Source of the DNA: Anabaena minutissima FACHB-250
Lineage (GTDB): Bacteria; Cyanobacteriota; Cyanobacteriia; Cyanobacteriales; Nostocaceae
Direction: 5' to 3'
NCBI RefSeq assembly: GCF_014697125.1
Contig: NZ_JACJRG010000014.1
Span: forward strand, 98,000-161,999
DNA length: 64,000 bases
Of the stretch, positions 18,558 to 28,405 are shown piece by piece. Positions within the stretch are counted from its first letter, which is position 1, and each line of letters begins with the position of its first letter. The notes under the pieces were generated by a model. That model saw only the letters and a program-made list of their open reading frames with translations, ran no database searches and was not told where the DNA came from. Made by a program: the position numbers and the translations under genes.

Positions 18558-18841
18558 TATTTATGTTTAAATAATTTGTTGTTAGAACCGCTTAGAGATT
18601 AAGCCTGGTTAAAATCATACCTAAGTTATGAACCAGAAAAAATTTAACATTTGTTTACTTGAATTAGTTATATTATGACCGACAACCTGATAAAATATGT
18701 TATTCTTCTAGAGATTTTATATTTAAATTGACATAATAAAAACAACTTCTATAAAAAAGATAAAATAGGATAAAGACCTCTATCTGCATAGCTCCTGATT
18801 GATTTAAAATATCAAAATTTCAGCCTAATTAATTATAAATC

Positions 18842-19735
18842 ATGTTAAATAACTTAAAAATAGGGACTAAATTTAACTTACTTTTAATATTAGTTTTCAT
18901 AGCCAGCATTTGCCTCAGTGGTGCTATCTTATCTAGCGTGTTACAACGAAGAGCGCAAAATGAAGTCAGTTCTCAAGCACTGATTTTAATGAAAACCATG
19001 AATTCCGTAAGAACTTATACACAAAATAGAATAAATCCTTTATTAGCTCCTCAACTAGAAACAGCAACAGCATTTATCCCAGAAACAGTACCAGCTTTTT
19101 CCGCCACAGAAGTCTTTGAAAATTTTCGCCAAACTGAAGGAAATGAAAATTTTCTCTATAAAGAAGCCACACTTAATCCTACCAACTTGAGAGATAAAGC
19201 CGATAGTTTTGAAACTCAACTTGTAGAGCGTTTTCGTAGAGAATCCAAGATTAAAGAAATTGTCGGCTTTCGCTCATTACCTGAAGGCGATGTATTTTAT
19301 ATTGCGCGTCCTCTAGCAATTACACAACAGACTTGTTTGCGATGTCATTCCACACCAGAACTAGCTCCTAAAAGCCAATTGACAACCTATGGGACAAAAA
19401 ATGGTTTTGGATGGAAACTGAATGAAATTGTTGCGGCTCAAATAATTTCTGTCCCCTCCAAAGAAATCTTTAATTATGCCCAAAGTAGTTGGTCGTTGAT
19501 TATGGGATTATTAATTGCTATTTTTACTGTGGTGCTGCTTTTAATTAATTTTTTAATCAAAAAAACTGTTATTCAGAGAATTAAAAATATAGAAAGAATT
19601 GCTCAAAAAGTTAGCACTGGCGATATGAGTGCTGATTTTGATGAAGGCTCAAAAGATGAAATTGGTGGTTTAGCAGCAGCATTTAATCGCATGAAATCTA
19701 GTTTAAAAATAGCGATGGATATGCTCAATCAATAA
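18842..19735 (+). CDS. Tll0287-like (DUF3365) heme-c sensor protein with HAMP domain
   Basis: The 297-residue protein has transmembrane helix 1 at about 12-34, a periplasmic DUF3365 domain, transmembrane helix 2 at about 215-240, and a HAMP linker near 240-290 (VIQRIKNIERIAQKVSTGDM). The covalent heme motif CLRCH is at residues 165-169. The Tll0287 family binds c-type heme and is thought to sense redox or gas. The protein ends right after HAMP with no kinase or methyl-accepting domain, so the output must be a partner protein. The PhnD-like gene is divergent, 284 bp away. Confidence 0.88.
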   Translation: MLNNLKIGTKFNLLLILVFIASICLSGAILSSVLQRRAQNEVSSQALILMKTMNSVRTYTQNRINPLLAPQLETATAFIPETVPAFSATEVFENFRQTEGNENFLYKEATLNPTNLRDKADSFETQLVERFRRESKIKEIVGFRSLPEGDVFYIARPLAITQQTCLRCHSTPELAPKSQLTTYGTKNGFGWKLNEIVAAQIISVPSKEIFNYAQSSWSLIMGLLIAIFTVVLLLINFLIKKTVIQRIKNIERIAQKVSTGDMSADFDEGSKDEIGGLAAAFNRMKSSLKIAMDMLNQ

Positions 19736-19957
19736 GGATAGTCAATATAGCTTCTAGTCAATTTGGTTTCTCAAAAATCTAACATGAGTCCTATAAGTAT
19801 AATTGCTCATTTTGTTGCGTTTCTACATGAAAGTTTTAGGCTTATCTGAACCAGATTAGGGTATAAGAGTGTAGAGGAAGAAACATCAATGATAGACTTG
19901 ATATTTGATTGGAAATCGAATAACGTAGACAATCAGTTATCTTGTTTGAGGTAGTTC

Positions 19958-20338
19958 ATGAACAAAAAGCTAATACTGAATCTTTTTGCCAGTTCCTCAA
20001 TTTTTACGTCGTTGATATCTACGCTGGGTGTAATCAATCCCGCTCATGCCAGTGATAACATTATTCAGCGACTAATACACACTAATGACAATCAGACCTG
20101 TATCACTAATCCTCATGGGATGAAAGATTTTGTGTGTATTAAGGATTCCGAGAGAGATCCAAAGGCTGCTCCACCTAAGTCGATGGTAGTATCAGCACAA
20201 CCATCTGATAGTACAGTTAGAGTCCTTAATTTTACTGAGGAAGAAAGTGATGCTGCAATTAGGATATTTCAGTGTGACTGTCCATTTTGCATCAACTCTT
20301 TGCGACAGTTACGTGGTACCGGCAGCTTAGTTTACTAA
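19958..20338 (+). CDS. Small exported cysteine-containing protein, unknown function
   Basis: The 126-residue protein has a clear signal peptide (MNKKLILNLFASSSIFTSLI) with likely cleavage after AHA near residue 31. The mature chain of about 95 residues carries Cys48, Cys60 and a C-terminal cluster CDCPFC (residues 106-111). The clustered cysteines could bind metal or form disulfides. I do not recognise the family. No operon partner is evident. Confidence 0.65.
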   Translation: MNKKLILNLFASSSIFTSLISTLGVINPAHASDNIIQRLIHTNDNQTCITNPHGMKDFVCIKDSERDPKAAPPKSMVVSAQPSDSTVRVLNFTEEESDAAIRIFQCDCPFCINSLRQLRGTGSLVY

Positions 20339-20633
20339 ACTCTAAAAGTGCTAGTTGCTAGTTGACATGAGTTTCATTTCGGTTTATGTATTTCGATTCT
20401 TGTTGTATTAGTAGCGTTATTGTAACCAAATACTACCTTTTAACAGACAATTCTCTCGATTCCCCAGTCTTTTCCACGATTATTTAATCTAATTTTCTCT
20501 CAGTTTCAGTATTACCTAGAGAACTCCACAAAATAGTGAAGACAAAAACACATTCATCAGCTTTTTGACTTACCCTCCGGGTTAGCCGCTTGTGCATCTA
20601 TCACTTTTGACTTCTCCGTGGCGATATTCGCCT

Positions 20634-22025
20634 CTACTTTCCAGACAGTAACCGTTGCTGGAATTGTAAAGCTTTTTGAGGGTCGGGAATGCTAGCCGCT
20701 AAAATTTTCACGAACTCTGTCCGAGAAATGGACTCAGCAGCTAATTTAAGAGCTTTCTGCACTAGAAAAACACCCATTGGGCCAATTAAATCCACCAATT
20801 CGCGCTCACATTCACGTACAAAACTTTCACTGATTGTTGAGTTGATTGTGGGAGGCGTAATGTTTGGTGATCCCTGAGAGGAATTTTCTGGCTGAGGACT
20901 AGTAGATTCTTCTAATAACAGCGACATTGCCTTTTGCCGAAAATTAGCGCGTTGATTTTCTGTGAGGTGTAAAGACAAATTATCTATGAGTTCTTGGTAA
21001 CTAGATGCTGATGCTGCCAGCCTTAATAATGTCTTAGCAACAGGGCCAACTAATTCTAGCAGCATTTTTTCCAGGCGATCGCTCTTTTCTGCCGACAACA
21101 TAGAACCAGTTTGATTACTAACTGCCTGTTGTTGAGATGATGTATTTGGGATCTGTAATGTCAAAATTGATGGTGTCTGAGTTAATTGAGTTTCCGCTTC
21201 CGGATGAAAATTCTGCTGAAGAGCTTCTAAAACTTCTATTGCGGACTGATAACGTTGTTTGAAGTTGTTTAGCACCATCTTTGATATCACAGATGCTAAA
21301 GTAGGACTCACCATTGCCCGATATTGCCAGAGAATTTCTCCTGTGTGGGGGTCTTCTTCAAATTCCCTGGGATGTAGTCCTGTGAGTGCTTGGATACAAA
21401 TTACACCCAAAGAATAAATATCACTGTTGGAGTGCGGTTTTCCTCGCCCCTGTTCTATAGACATATATCCTGGTGTACCAATAGCCACAGTCATCTCTGT
21501 TTGCCCAGGGGTGGTAATCATTTGCGTGTGGACTTGTTTGACCGCACCAAAATCAATCAGCACCAATTTACTATCATGAAAACGTCTGATAATATTTTCC
21601 GGCTTAATATCTCGATGGATGACGTTGTAACTATGAATAAATGTGAGGATATTTAATATCTGCTGCAATAGGAAGATAACTTTGTCTTCCGTCCATCTGT
21701 GACCGGATGTGATTTCAGCTTTGAGAGAATTTCCCTCAATATACTCTTGCACCAAAAAGAACTCTTGCTTTTCTTCAAAATATGCTAAAAGCCGAGGAAT
21801 TTGCTCATGATGACCGAGTTGTTCTAGCGTTTCTGCTTCACTTGTGAATAACCTTCTGGCAGTTTCCAGAAATTCGGGGTTATGAGTGACAGGACGAAAG
21901 TGCTTGACAACACATCTAGGATAACCTGGACGTTGGGTGTCTAGCGCAATATAAGTTTGACCGAATCCTCCTCCCCCTAAGATTTGGAGGACTTGATAAC
22001 GACTAGCTAGTAAGTTTCCTAACAT
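20634..22025 (-). CDS. Hanks-type serine/threonine protein kinase
   Basis: The 463-residue protein has a kinase domain at about 9-270: Gly-rich loop GGGGFGQTY (17-25), Lys41 in CVVKHF, HRDIKPEN (137-144), DFG (158-160) and GTPGYMSIEQGRGKP. The C-terminal 190 residues hold two related helical segments: LELVGPVAKTLLRLAASA near 322 and ELVDLIGPMGVFLVQKALKL near 410. This internal duplication is seen in cyanobacterial kinases. No transmembrane helix is present, so the kinase is cytoplasmic. Substrates are unknown. Confidence 0.93.
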   Translation of the reverse strand: MLGNLLASRYQVLQILGGGGFGQTYIALDTQRPGYPRCVVKHFRPVTHNPEFLETARRLFTSEAETLEQLGHHEQIPRLLAYFEEKQEFFLVQEYIEGNSLKAEITSGHRWTEDKVIFLLQQILNILTFIHSYNVIHRDIKPENIIRRFHDSKLVLIDFGAVKQVHTQMITTPGQTEMTVAIGTPGYMSIEQGRGKPHSNSDIYSLGVICIQALTGLHPREFEEDPHTGEILWQYRAMVSPTLASVISKMVLNNFKQRYQSAIEVLEALQQNFHPEAETQLTQTPSILTLQIPNTSSQQQAVSNQTGSMLSAEKSDRLEKMLLELVGPVAKTLLRLAASASSYQELIDNLSLHLTENQRANFRQKAMSLLLEESTSPQPENSSQGSPNITPPTINSTISESFVRECERELVDLIGPMGVFLVQKALKLAAESISRTEFVKILAASIPDPQKALQFQQRLLSGK

Positions 22026-22283
22026 TTTATGACTTGTCTAAGTCCTCACTTTCATATTGACATAATCACCAATGTACGGAGAAATTATTCAGAAAACCTA
22101 TACTGCTGCAATACTTTACGGTCAAAAATGCTTGGGAACTGGTGAAAGCATTGAGCGTCTAGAGGGAAAGTAAAAGTGAAGAGTGAGTGATTAAGCTGCT
22201 CTTGCTCCCGTATGCTTACCCTTTTCATTCTGGCGTATCTTGGTTAACAATAGGTTGAACATTTTTCATAAAGATTCAATCTT

Positions 22284-22538
22284 ATGCCTAGAACCCCAAA
22301 TGAATACGCCGTCTACCTCTTACTAGAAAGTGGTCATCGAGAAGAAGTCAGGTTTCCCACTATTCAAGAATTTCAAAAGTGGTATAGTGGCGAACTTGTA
22401 CCCAAATCTGCTTCTAGTGATTTCATTAGCGTACCAATCAAAAATATTCAAGGGGAGTATATGGTCTTGCGTCCATCCCGGATTGTGGCAATTCGGGTAG
22501 AACCTGTGTTTAGTTCTAGTGTTGAAAGATTTAACTAA
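22284..22538 (+). CDS. Small conserved cyanobacterial protein upstream of mltA
   Basis: The 84-residue product (MPRTPNEYAVYLLLESGHRE) has no known domain that I recognise. Its stop TAA overlaps the ATG of the following mltA-like gene by one base (TAATG), so the two are translationally coupled and probably co-transcribed. The sequence predicts a small mixed alpha/beta protein without a signal peptide. Confidence 0.75.
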   Translation: MPRTPNEYAVYLLLESGHREEVRFPTIQEFQKWYSGELVPKSASSDFISVPIKNIQGEYMVLRPSRIVAIRVEPVFSSSVERFN

Positions 22539-23788
22539 TGATGAGAAAAACCCTTGCTTTGCTTTCCTTGAGTCTGGGAATTGCCTTTATAAACCCAATT
22601 GCTGTTGCTCAGGTAATCATTAATGTACCGCCACCCAATTCCTCTACTTCTGAGTTACAACCACCAGTCAAGCCAAGCACTCCTGAGATTGAGCAACCCC
22701 TCAAATTAGTACAGGTCGGTAATTGTACTGCCCAAAATACTTGCTTGGGTTGGGATGAGCAAATTTTGGATAGCAGGGGTAAACCAGGCGATCGCCAAGC
22801 ACTTTTAGCATCAATTGATCACAGCCTCCGATATCTAAACACGAATACGGCACAACGTATATATCAAAATTATCCCGTCCAGGGGATTACCCTAGATCGA
22901 GTGCGTCGAAGTTTGCTGCGGTTTCGTCAATTAGTCGTTAATTCCAAATCTACAGCCCAACTACAAGCCGCAGTCCAGCGAGAGTTTGCTTTTTACCAGT
23001 CTGTAGGCAACGATGGACAAGGTAGTGTCAAGTTTACCTCCTACTACCAGCCTGTTTATAATGCCAGCAGAGTTAGGACTTCAGCATATAAGTATCCCCT
23101 TTATCGACTACCGCCTAATTTCGACAAATGGCCGACACCCCACCCCACACGCCTGCAATTGGAAGGTAAAAATGGGTTACTGGGAAATAAAAGCAAGTTG
23201 CGCGGTTTAGAATTGCTCTGGTTTCGCGATCGCCTCGATGCCTACATGATACATATTCAAGGTTCTGCTCAAATTCAGTTAGCTGATGGCACAAGAACTT
23301 CTATCGGCTATGCAGGCGCAACCGATTATCCTTGGACGAGTATCGGGGGAGAATTAGCCAAAGATGGTAAATTGCCATTATCAGGCTTGACAATGCCCAA
23401 AATGATCAGCTTTTTCAAAGCACAACCCCAGGAATTAAATAACTATCTACCGCGTTGGGAAAGGTTTGTTTTCTTCCAGGAAGCGAAGGGTAGACCAGCT
23501 ACAGGCAGTATAAATGTCCCAGTAACTGCCGAACGTTCCATTGCTACAGACAAATCTTTAATGCCTCCAGGCGCACTAGCATTAGTTCAGACTTCGTTAC
23601 CTTATCCGGCTGCTGGTGGCAAGCTAGAGTATCGTCGAGTTAGTCGTTTTGTGCTGGATCAAGATACAGGTAGTGCCATCAAAGGCCCAGGCAGAGTAGA
23701 TTATTTTATGGGAACTGGTAAACTAGCAGGCGATCGCGCCGGTGTTACAGGCGGCAATGGATCACTATATTATTTACTCCTGAAATAA
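22538..23788 (+). CDS. mltA: Membrane-bound lytic murein transglycosylase A family protein
   Basis: The 416-residue protein has a signal peptide (RKTLALLSLSLGIAFINPIA), a proline-rich linker, and an MltA core (VKFTSYYQPVYNASRVRTSA, IHIQGSAQIQLADGTRTSIG). The C-terminus has a 3D domain (ASP-rich barrel; FVLDQDTGSAIKGPGRVDYF with catalytic-type Asp). It cleaves peptidoglycan to anhydro-muropeptides in the periplasm. There is no lipobox, so unlike E. coli MltA it is probably not a lipoprotein. The start at 22538 overlaps the preceding stop; the adjacent ATG at 22541 is equally possible. Confidence 0.9.
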   Translation: MMRKTLALLSLSLGIAFINPIAVAQVIINVPPPNSSTSELQPPVKPSTPEIEQPLKLVQVGNCTAQNTCLGWDEQILDSRGKPGDRQALLASIDHSLRYLNTNTAQRIYQNYPVQGITLDRVRRSLLRFRQLVVNSKSTAQLQAAVQREFAFYQSVGNDGQGSVKFTSYYQPVYNASRVRTSAYKYPLYRLPPNFDKWPTPHPTRLQLEGKNGLLGNKSKLRGLELLWFRDRLDAYMIHIQGSAQIQLADGTRTSIGYAGATDYPWTSIGGELAKDGKLPLSGLTMPKMISFFKAQPQELNNYLPRWERFVFFQEAKGRPATGSINVPVTAERSIATDKSLMPPGALALVQTSLPYPAAGGKLEYRRVSRFVLDQDTGSAIKGPGRVDYFMGTGKLAGDRAGVTGGNGSLYYLLLK

Positions 23789-23879
23789 TTGAGCAATTCA
23801 ATGAGTGGATTTTAGATTTTGGATTGGGTTTCCATCTAAAATCCAAAATCTAAAACTCCCAGTCCCCAGTCCCCAATCC

Positions 23880-24761
23880 CTAATATGGCGGATAACCAAA
23901 ATCATCTTCATCAGGATAAACATAAGAACTAGAAACCGCAGCCACTGCCATTTTTGGTGTTTCTGTTCTCACGGGTTCTTTTGCAAAATCTTTGTGATCT
24001 TCAAAGGCTTTACAAATAATTGCTGATTCTGGTGAATCTGAAGCAATCAAGTAATTAGTTAAAGTTCCCACTGTAGGATGTTCATAATCGACAGTGGAAG
24101 CTACTAAAACAGTATTTGGTTCAATCCCTCTTTCTTCACACTCGATAATGGGACAAAAGATGCCGTGAGCATGGAATAGAGAACCTTTTGGTGTAATTGG
24201 CTGCTTACGGAATAAAGCATAAGCTCTTTCTAATTCCGCCACAAAACCGCTAACTACTTTACCCTGTTGAAAATCGCAATAAGTTTTACTAAAACTTGCT
24301 CCTGCTACCCCGTTAAGAGTTAATTGTAGTGGTGATTCATGTAAGAAGTTTTTATTTTCACCTACTAAGAAAATCAGGTAACGAGTGAAGGTTTTAAATT
24401 TTAATTTATCTGCTAAAAACGCGTCATAATTATCTTTTAGTGTCCCCAGTTTTATGCCAGTCTCTCTATCTTTAACCGACAAAGGCCCCCGACGCACTAT
24501 GACTATGCGGGGAGTCGCCGTCATAAAAACTGTTTCTACCCCAGAACTAAATTCGTGTTCTACTTGCTGCCAATTATCATCCGGCTGAAAACCCACAGCC
24601 TGGGCGTTATCCAGTTTAATAGCTAAACCGTGGGATTGTACTCCATCAGCACCATACCGAGGATTTATCATCTGACTCCAGGGGATGACTTGAGAAGGCG
24701 GTGCGTTGAATTTTTCATCCTCAAAGTCGAACTTAGCAGATGCTTTCATCGTTTTAGGCAC
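23880..24761 (-). CDS. DUF5895-like cyanobacterial protein (tentative)
   Basis: The 293-residue soluble protein (MPKTMKASAKFDFEDEKFNA) resembles a family found in filamentous cyanobacteria and annotated as DUF5895. That assignment is from memory. Recognisable stretches are VIPWSQMINPRYG, VFMTATPRIVIVRRGPLSV and RYLIFLVGENKNFLHESPLQ. No catalytic motif or transmembrane segment is seen, and the C-terminus is acidic and aromatic (YPDEDDFGYPPY). An ATG four codons in (24749) is an alternative start. Confidence 0.6.
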   Translation of the reverse strand: MPKTMKASAKFDFEDEKFNAPPSQVIPWSQMINPRYGADGVQSHGLAIKLDNAQAVGFQPDDNWQQVEHEFSSGVETVFMTATPRIVIVRRGPLSVKDRETGIKLGTLKDNYDAFLADKLKFKTFTRYLIFLVGENKNFLHESPLQLTLNGVAGASFSKTYCDFQQGKVVSGFVAELERAYALFRKQPITPKGSLFHAHGIFCPIIECEERGIEPNTVLVASTVDYEHPTVGTLTNYLIASDSPESAIICKAFEDHKDFAKEPVRTETPKMAVAAVSSSYVYPDEDDFGYPPY

Positions 24762-25130
24762 GGTGGTACTTTACTATACAAGTTTATCAGTAAGTTGCTG
24801 ATGAGCAAACAGGTGTACTGTTTTTCCAGATTAAAGCAGAATCAATCTTTGTTGCAATCCCTGTTTCCTTTTTTAACAACAGCAATGCCCACCCTACAAA
24901 AAAAGAGATAGGTGCAAGATGTAATTAAAGGCAATCGCAAAGTTATCAAAGTTTGACGGGTTGTCTTTTGACAAAGCAGCAAATATCGCTTAAATTCCCC
25001 CATAAAATTAAGTAGCCTTCCCAATAAGTAGGGAGAGGGGTATGCAAGAGAGTTACTCACGCCCAATGCCCATTCACTAATGACTAATGACTATTAACTC
25101 AGCACTCTCCTTCAGTACCCATTACCACAT
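24762..25130. other. Divergent intergenic region
   Basis: About 370 bp between the DUF5895-like gene and the TauE/SafE gene. A GTA-N8-TAC palindrome (24766-24779) matches the bare NtcA consensus, but it abuts the start codon and could be chance. No gene or repeat is otherwise recognised. Confidence 0.35.
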
Positions 25131-26405
25131 ATGCTAGATTTATCACTCATCACTATTCTGGGTTTTCTGGGTAGCTTTGGGCATTGCTTCGGGATGTGCG
25201 GGCCGCTAACGGTGGCGTTTTCCCTGTCTAGCCACCAGTCAAATTCACAGAAAACCTCTTCAGCAGGGGTATTAACTTTAGAAAAATCCTCTAATACTTG
25301 GCAGCAGCAATTAACATTCCATGTGTTGTTAAATCTAGGGCGAATGTTAAGTTATGGCTTAGTTGGTGCTGGGATTGGGGCTTTAGGTTCGGTACTTTTA
25401 CAAGGTGGACAGTTGGCGGGTGTGGGTAGTGACTTCCGCCGTGTGATGGCAATCATTACTGGTGTGATGCTGATTTGGTTTGGTTTAGGGCAAATTACAC
25501 CCAACTTACTCCCCCACATTCCCCTCCTGCATCCTTTCTTAAAAGGAGGGTTACATAATCGGCTGAGTTCCGCAATGATGCAGCTATCTTTACAACGGCG
25601 ATGGTGGACACCGATAACTTTGGGTATGACTTGGGGTTTAATGCCTTGTGGTTTTTTGTATGCAGCCCAAATTAAAGCGGCTGAGACTGGTAATTTATGG
25701 CTGGGTGTGGCAACTATGTTGGCCTTTGGCTTAGGAACAATGCCTACCATGTTGGGTGTCGGTGTATCTACTGCTTTGGTAAGTCAAGATAGGCGTAGTC
25801 AGTTATTCCGTTTAGGTGGTTGGGTAACATTGACTATTGGTGCAATTACCTTGCTGCGGACTGGTGACACGATGGTAGATTATACCGGACACGCGGCGTT
25901 ATTTTGTCTGATACTGGCGTTAATTGCTCGCCCCATTAGTAAATTGTGGGCATCTCCTTTACGCAATCGTCGCGCTTTGGGAGTGGGGGCTTTTGTTTTA
26001 GCTGTGGTGCATACCACTCACATGATTGAACATTCCTTACAATGGAATTTGGCTGCCTTTTGGTTTTTACCGCCAGAGTTTCAACTAGGGATGGGTGCTG
26101 GTGCTGTAGGATTGGTATTAATGACCCCCGCCGCACTCACCAGTTGGGAATCATTGCAGAAATCTTGGGGTAAAAGCTGGCGAAGAATTCATTTATTGAG
26201 TGTGCCGGCTTTGCTTCTGAGTGTGATTCATGCGGTGTTGATTGGTTCTCATTACTTGGGTTCTTCACAATTAACTTGGGGGCATAAACTAGCGACGCTG
26301 CTATTGGGACTGATCTGTCTGGGTGTGTTGCTAGTGCGATCGCACTTTTTTTGGTCAAAGTTAACTGTAGAAAAGTTTTATGTCCCACCAAGTAAATCAC
26401 GGTAA
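25131..26405 (+). CDS. TauE/SafE (UreH/DsbD-like) family polytopic membrane protein
   Basis: The 424-residue protein begins with LGFLGSFGHCFGMCGPLTVA, the hallmark of the UreH/SafE-like branch with Cys in a GHCxGMCGP motif. LGMTWGLMPCGFLYAAQIKA is its internal repeat. About six helices form this part. The C-terminal 180 residues add more helices with paired histidines (HTTHMIEHSLQW, RIHLLSVPALLLSVIHAVLI), resembling a b-type heme or ferric-reductase-like unit. Metal or sulfur-compound transport is plausible. The following exported-protein gene overlaps by 26 bp. Confidence 0.8.
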   Translation: MLDLSLITILGFLGSFGHCFGMCGPLTVAFSLSSHQSNSQKTSSAGVLTLEKSSNTWQQQLTFHVLLNLGRMLSYGLVGAGIGALGSVLLQGGQLAGVGSDFRRVMAIITGVMLIWFGLGQITPNLLPHIPLLHPFLKGGLHNRLSSAMMQLSLQRRWWTPITLGMTWGLMPCGFLYAAQIKAAETGNLWLGVATMLAFGLGTMPTMLGVGVSTALVSQDRRSQLFRLGGWVTLTIGAITLLRTGDTMVDYTGHAALFCLILALIARPISKLWASPLRNRRALGVGAFVLAVVHTTHMIEHSLQWNLAAFWFLPPEFQLGMGAGAVGLVLMTPAALTSWESLQKSWGKSWRRIHLLSVPALLLSVIHAVLIGSHYLGSSQLTWGHKLATLLLGLICLGVLLVRSHFFWSKLTVEKFYVPPSKSR

Positions 26406-26997
26406 AGCTATCACCTCTGTTTCTGTTTTGAGTTGCTTAATGCTGGGGTTAACTAACTTTCATCCGGCTTTAGCCCACAAGGTACAAGTAGCAGCAGATG
26501 TTGGTGCGACACTCCACATTGAACCGAATGATACACCCCGTGCTGGAGAAACAGCACAAGCTTGGTTTGCCTTGACGCGTAAAGGTGGTAAAGCTATTCC
26601 CCTGGCACAATGTAATTGTCAATTAGCAGTATATGCTGAACCCCACATCCCCGGAGAACCGGCACTGCTAGAGCCATCCTTACAACCAGTCAACGCCGAA
26701 CGCTTTCAAGGCATCCCAGGCGCAGATATTACCTTCCCCAAACCAGGAATTTATCAGTTACAGCTAACAGGAAAACCCAAATCTGGGGGAACTTTCCAAC
26801 CGTTTGAGTTTAGCTTTAATGTGACTGTGGCGATTGGTTCTAGTAGTGCGTCAAAACAGGTACAAAGCCAGCAATCCATCAATGATGTTGTCGCCGAGAA
26901 TAAATTATCATCATTTCCAGTATGGGCGATCGCTATCCCAGCTTTAGCAGTTGGCGGCGTATTATTTATGTTTGTACAAAAAACAAGGAAGTATTGA
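26380..26997 (+). CDS. Exported beta-sandwich protein with C-terminal anchor
   Basis: The 205-residue protein has a signal peptide (ITSVSVLSCLMLGLTNFHPA) cleaved near AHK. The domain of about 120 residues carries histidines and a CNC pair (AQCNCQLAVYAEPH). A C-terminal hydrophobic segment (about 180-200, WAIAIPALAVGGVLFMFVQK) anchors it in the membrane, facing the periplasm. The layout resembles CopC/FixH-type Ig-like domains, but I cannot name the family. It overlaps the upstream membrane-protein gene by 26 bp, which suggests that the two products work together. Confidence 0.65.
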   Translation: MSHQVNHGKAITSVSVLSCLMLGLTNFHPALAHKVQVAADVGATLHIEPNDTPRAGETAQAWFALTRKGGKAIPLAQCNCQLAVYAEPHIPGEPALLEPSLQPVNAERFQGIPGADITFPKPGIYQLQLTGKPKSGGTFQPFEFSFNVTVAIGSSSASKQVQSQQSINDVVAENKLSSFPVWAIAIPALAVGGVLFMFVQKTRKY

Positions 26998-27148
26998 ATG
27001 GTGAGTGCTGTAAAGCCCTGCGGGCATAGCTGTGCTTAGAGTGGTAGCGGGGCGTTTAGCCGATAGTGTGCCGTTGAGTGCTGAACCTTCCACTAGCGAG
27101 AAAAATTCATACTTCATAATTCGTGAAAAAATATCCCTGACTTTCAGT

Positions 27149-28405
27149 TTAGGGCAAGCGCCACATTTGAATATCTCCTTTGCGTCCCCCAGTGACTAGG
27201 GTTTTACCATCATTGCTAATGGCAATGGATAAACCTCTCACCTGGTCGCCAAAGCGATGTACCAATTCACCTGTACAGGCATTCCAAACTGTTACTGCAT
27301 AGTTGCGTCCACTAAAGCCATCAGCAGTGGCAAACAGGGTTCTGTCATCTGGACTGAAGGTAATGGCAAACGGTTGTCCTTGGTGTCCTTGTAGCGTTTT
27401 AATGGGCTGATATATGTAAGGTCTGTCTTGCATATCCCAAAGCCGAATTCCACCACGAAGACCACTGGCTGATGCTAAGATTCGTCCGGTTGAATTAAAG
27501 GCGATCGCACTCACACTTTTGCCATGAATCGGCATTGCTACCATGTCACCCGTGGCAATAAATAGGATTTGCACTGCATTTGCCTGATCAGACCCTACTG
27601 CCACCATGCGCTGATTAGGAGTAATAGCCATGTGTTGAACCGAAAACCGAGTGCTAAGGCTGTTTGTGCTTCCTGTTTTCAGGTTCCAGCGTTTGATGGT
27701 TTTATCTATACCACCACTAAACAGAATGTTGCCATCAAAGCCAAATGTTAGCTGGTAGACCGTATCTCCATGAGACAAGGTTCGCTGAAGTTGCCCAGTG
27801 TTGAAGTTCCATAGAGCGATCGTGCCCTTTTTATCTCCAGTGGCGATTGTTTGACCATCGGGGCTAAGTGCCATCGCATAAACAAACTCGGTTTGGGCAT
27901 TGAGTGTCCGAATGCGGGTTCGCGTGGTCAAATCCCAGATTATAACCTGCTTTCCAGCACTAATGAGCGTATTGCCATTTGGTGTAATCACTAACGATGT
28001 CACACCAGAACCAGACGGTTGTTTGAGTAATGTTCCAGCACCGAGCGATCGCCATGCTTCAGGCGGTGGTGCAGAAGCAGAAGCTCGATTTAAGCAGGCA
28101 TTGTCCACTTCTTTAGCAGGAATCAAGTTACCATCCAAATCCTTAATCGTGCCATCTGAATCTACGACAACTGCGCCTCCCTTTTGGCTAATCCAAATTA
28201 GATGATGAATATCTGCCCACTGGTTATGCAAATGCTCCGACAGTGGTTTTGAGCTTGATGTCATTCGATACCACAGATCCAATCCCCAAATACCCAACAA
28301 AATCAGCGTGATTAATGCCGCAATAATCCGGATTAATGAGCCTAAACATCCCAAAACTGGGGATTTATTTAGGTGAAACTTCGCGGTTGGACTGGGTTTA
28401 GACAT
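27149..28405 (-). CDS. Membrane-anchored WD40 repeat protein
   Basis: The 418-residue protein has a single transmembrane helix near residues 22-46 and then WD40 units forming one beta-propeller. Examples are SLVITPNGNTLISAGKQVII, MALSPDGQTIATGDKKGTIA and ITFSPDDRTLFATADGFSGR, with WDL/WNF endings. A Cys in NACLNRAS precedes the propeller. It is probably a protein-interaction scaffold facing outside. No enzyme domain is attached. Confidence 0.87.
   Translation of the reverse strand: MSKPSPTAKFHLNKSPVLGCLGSLIRIIAALITLILLGIWGLDLWYRMTSSSKPLSEHLHNQWADIHHLIWISQKGGAVVVDSDGTIKDLDGNLIPAKEVDNACLNRASASAPPPEAWRSLGAGTLLKQPSGSGVTSLVITPNGNTLISAGKQVIIWDLTTRTRIRTLNAQTEFVYAMALSPDGQTIATGDKKGTIALWNFNTGQLQRTLSHGDTVYQLTFGFDGNILFSGGIDKTIKRWNLKTGSTNSLSTRFSVQHMAITPNQRMVAVGSDQANAVQILFIATGDMVAMPIHGKSVSAIAFNSTGRILASASGLRGGIRLWDMQDRPYIYQPIKTLQGHQGQPFAITFSPDDRTLFATADGFSGRNYAVTVWNACTGELVHRFGDQVRGLSIAISNDGKTLVTGGRKGDIQMWRLP

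Noticed and set aside
24766..24779. GTA-N8-TAC palindrome matching the NtcA core
   Set aside because: The bare consensus should occur many times by chance in 64 kb, and this one touches the start codon with no -10 box at activator spacing.
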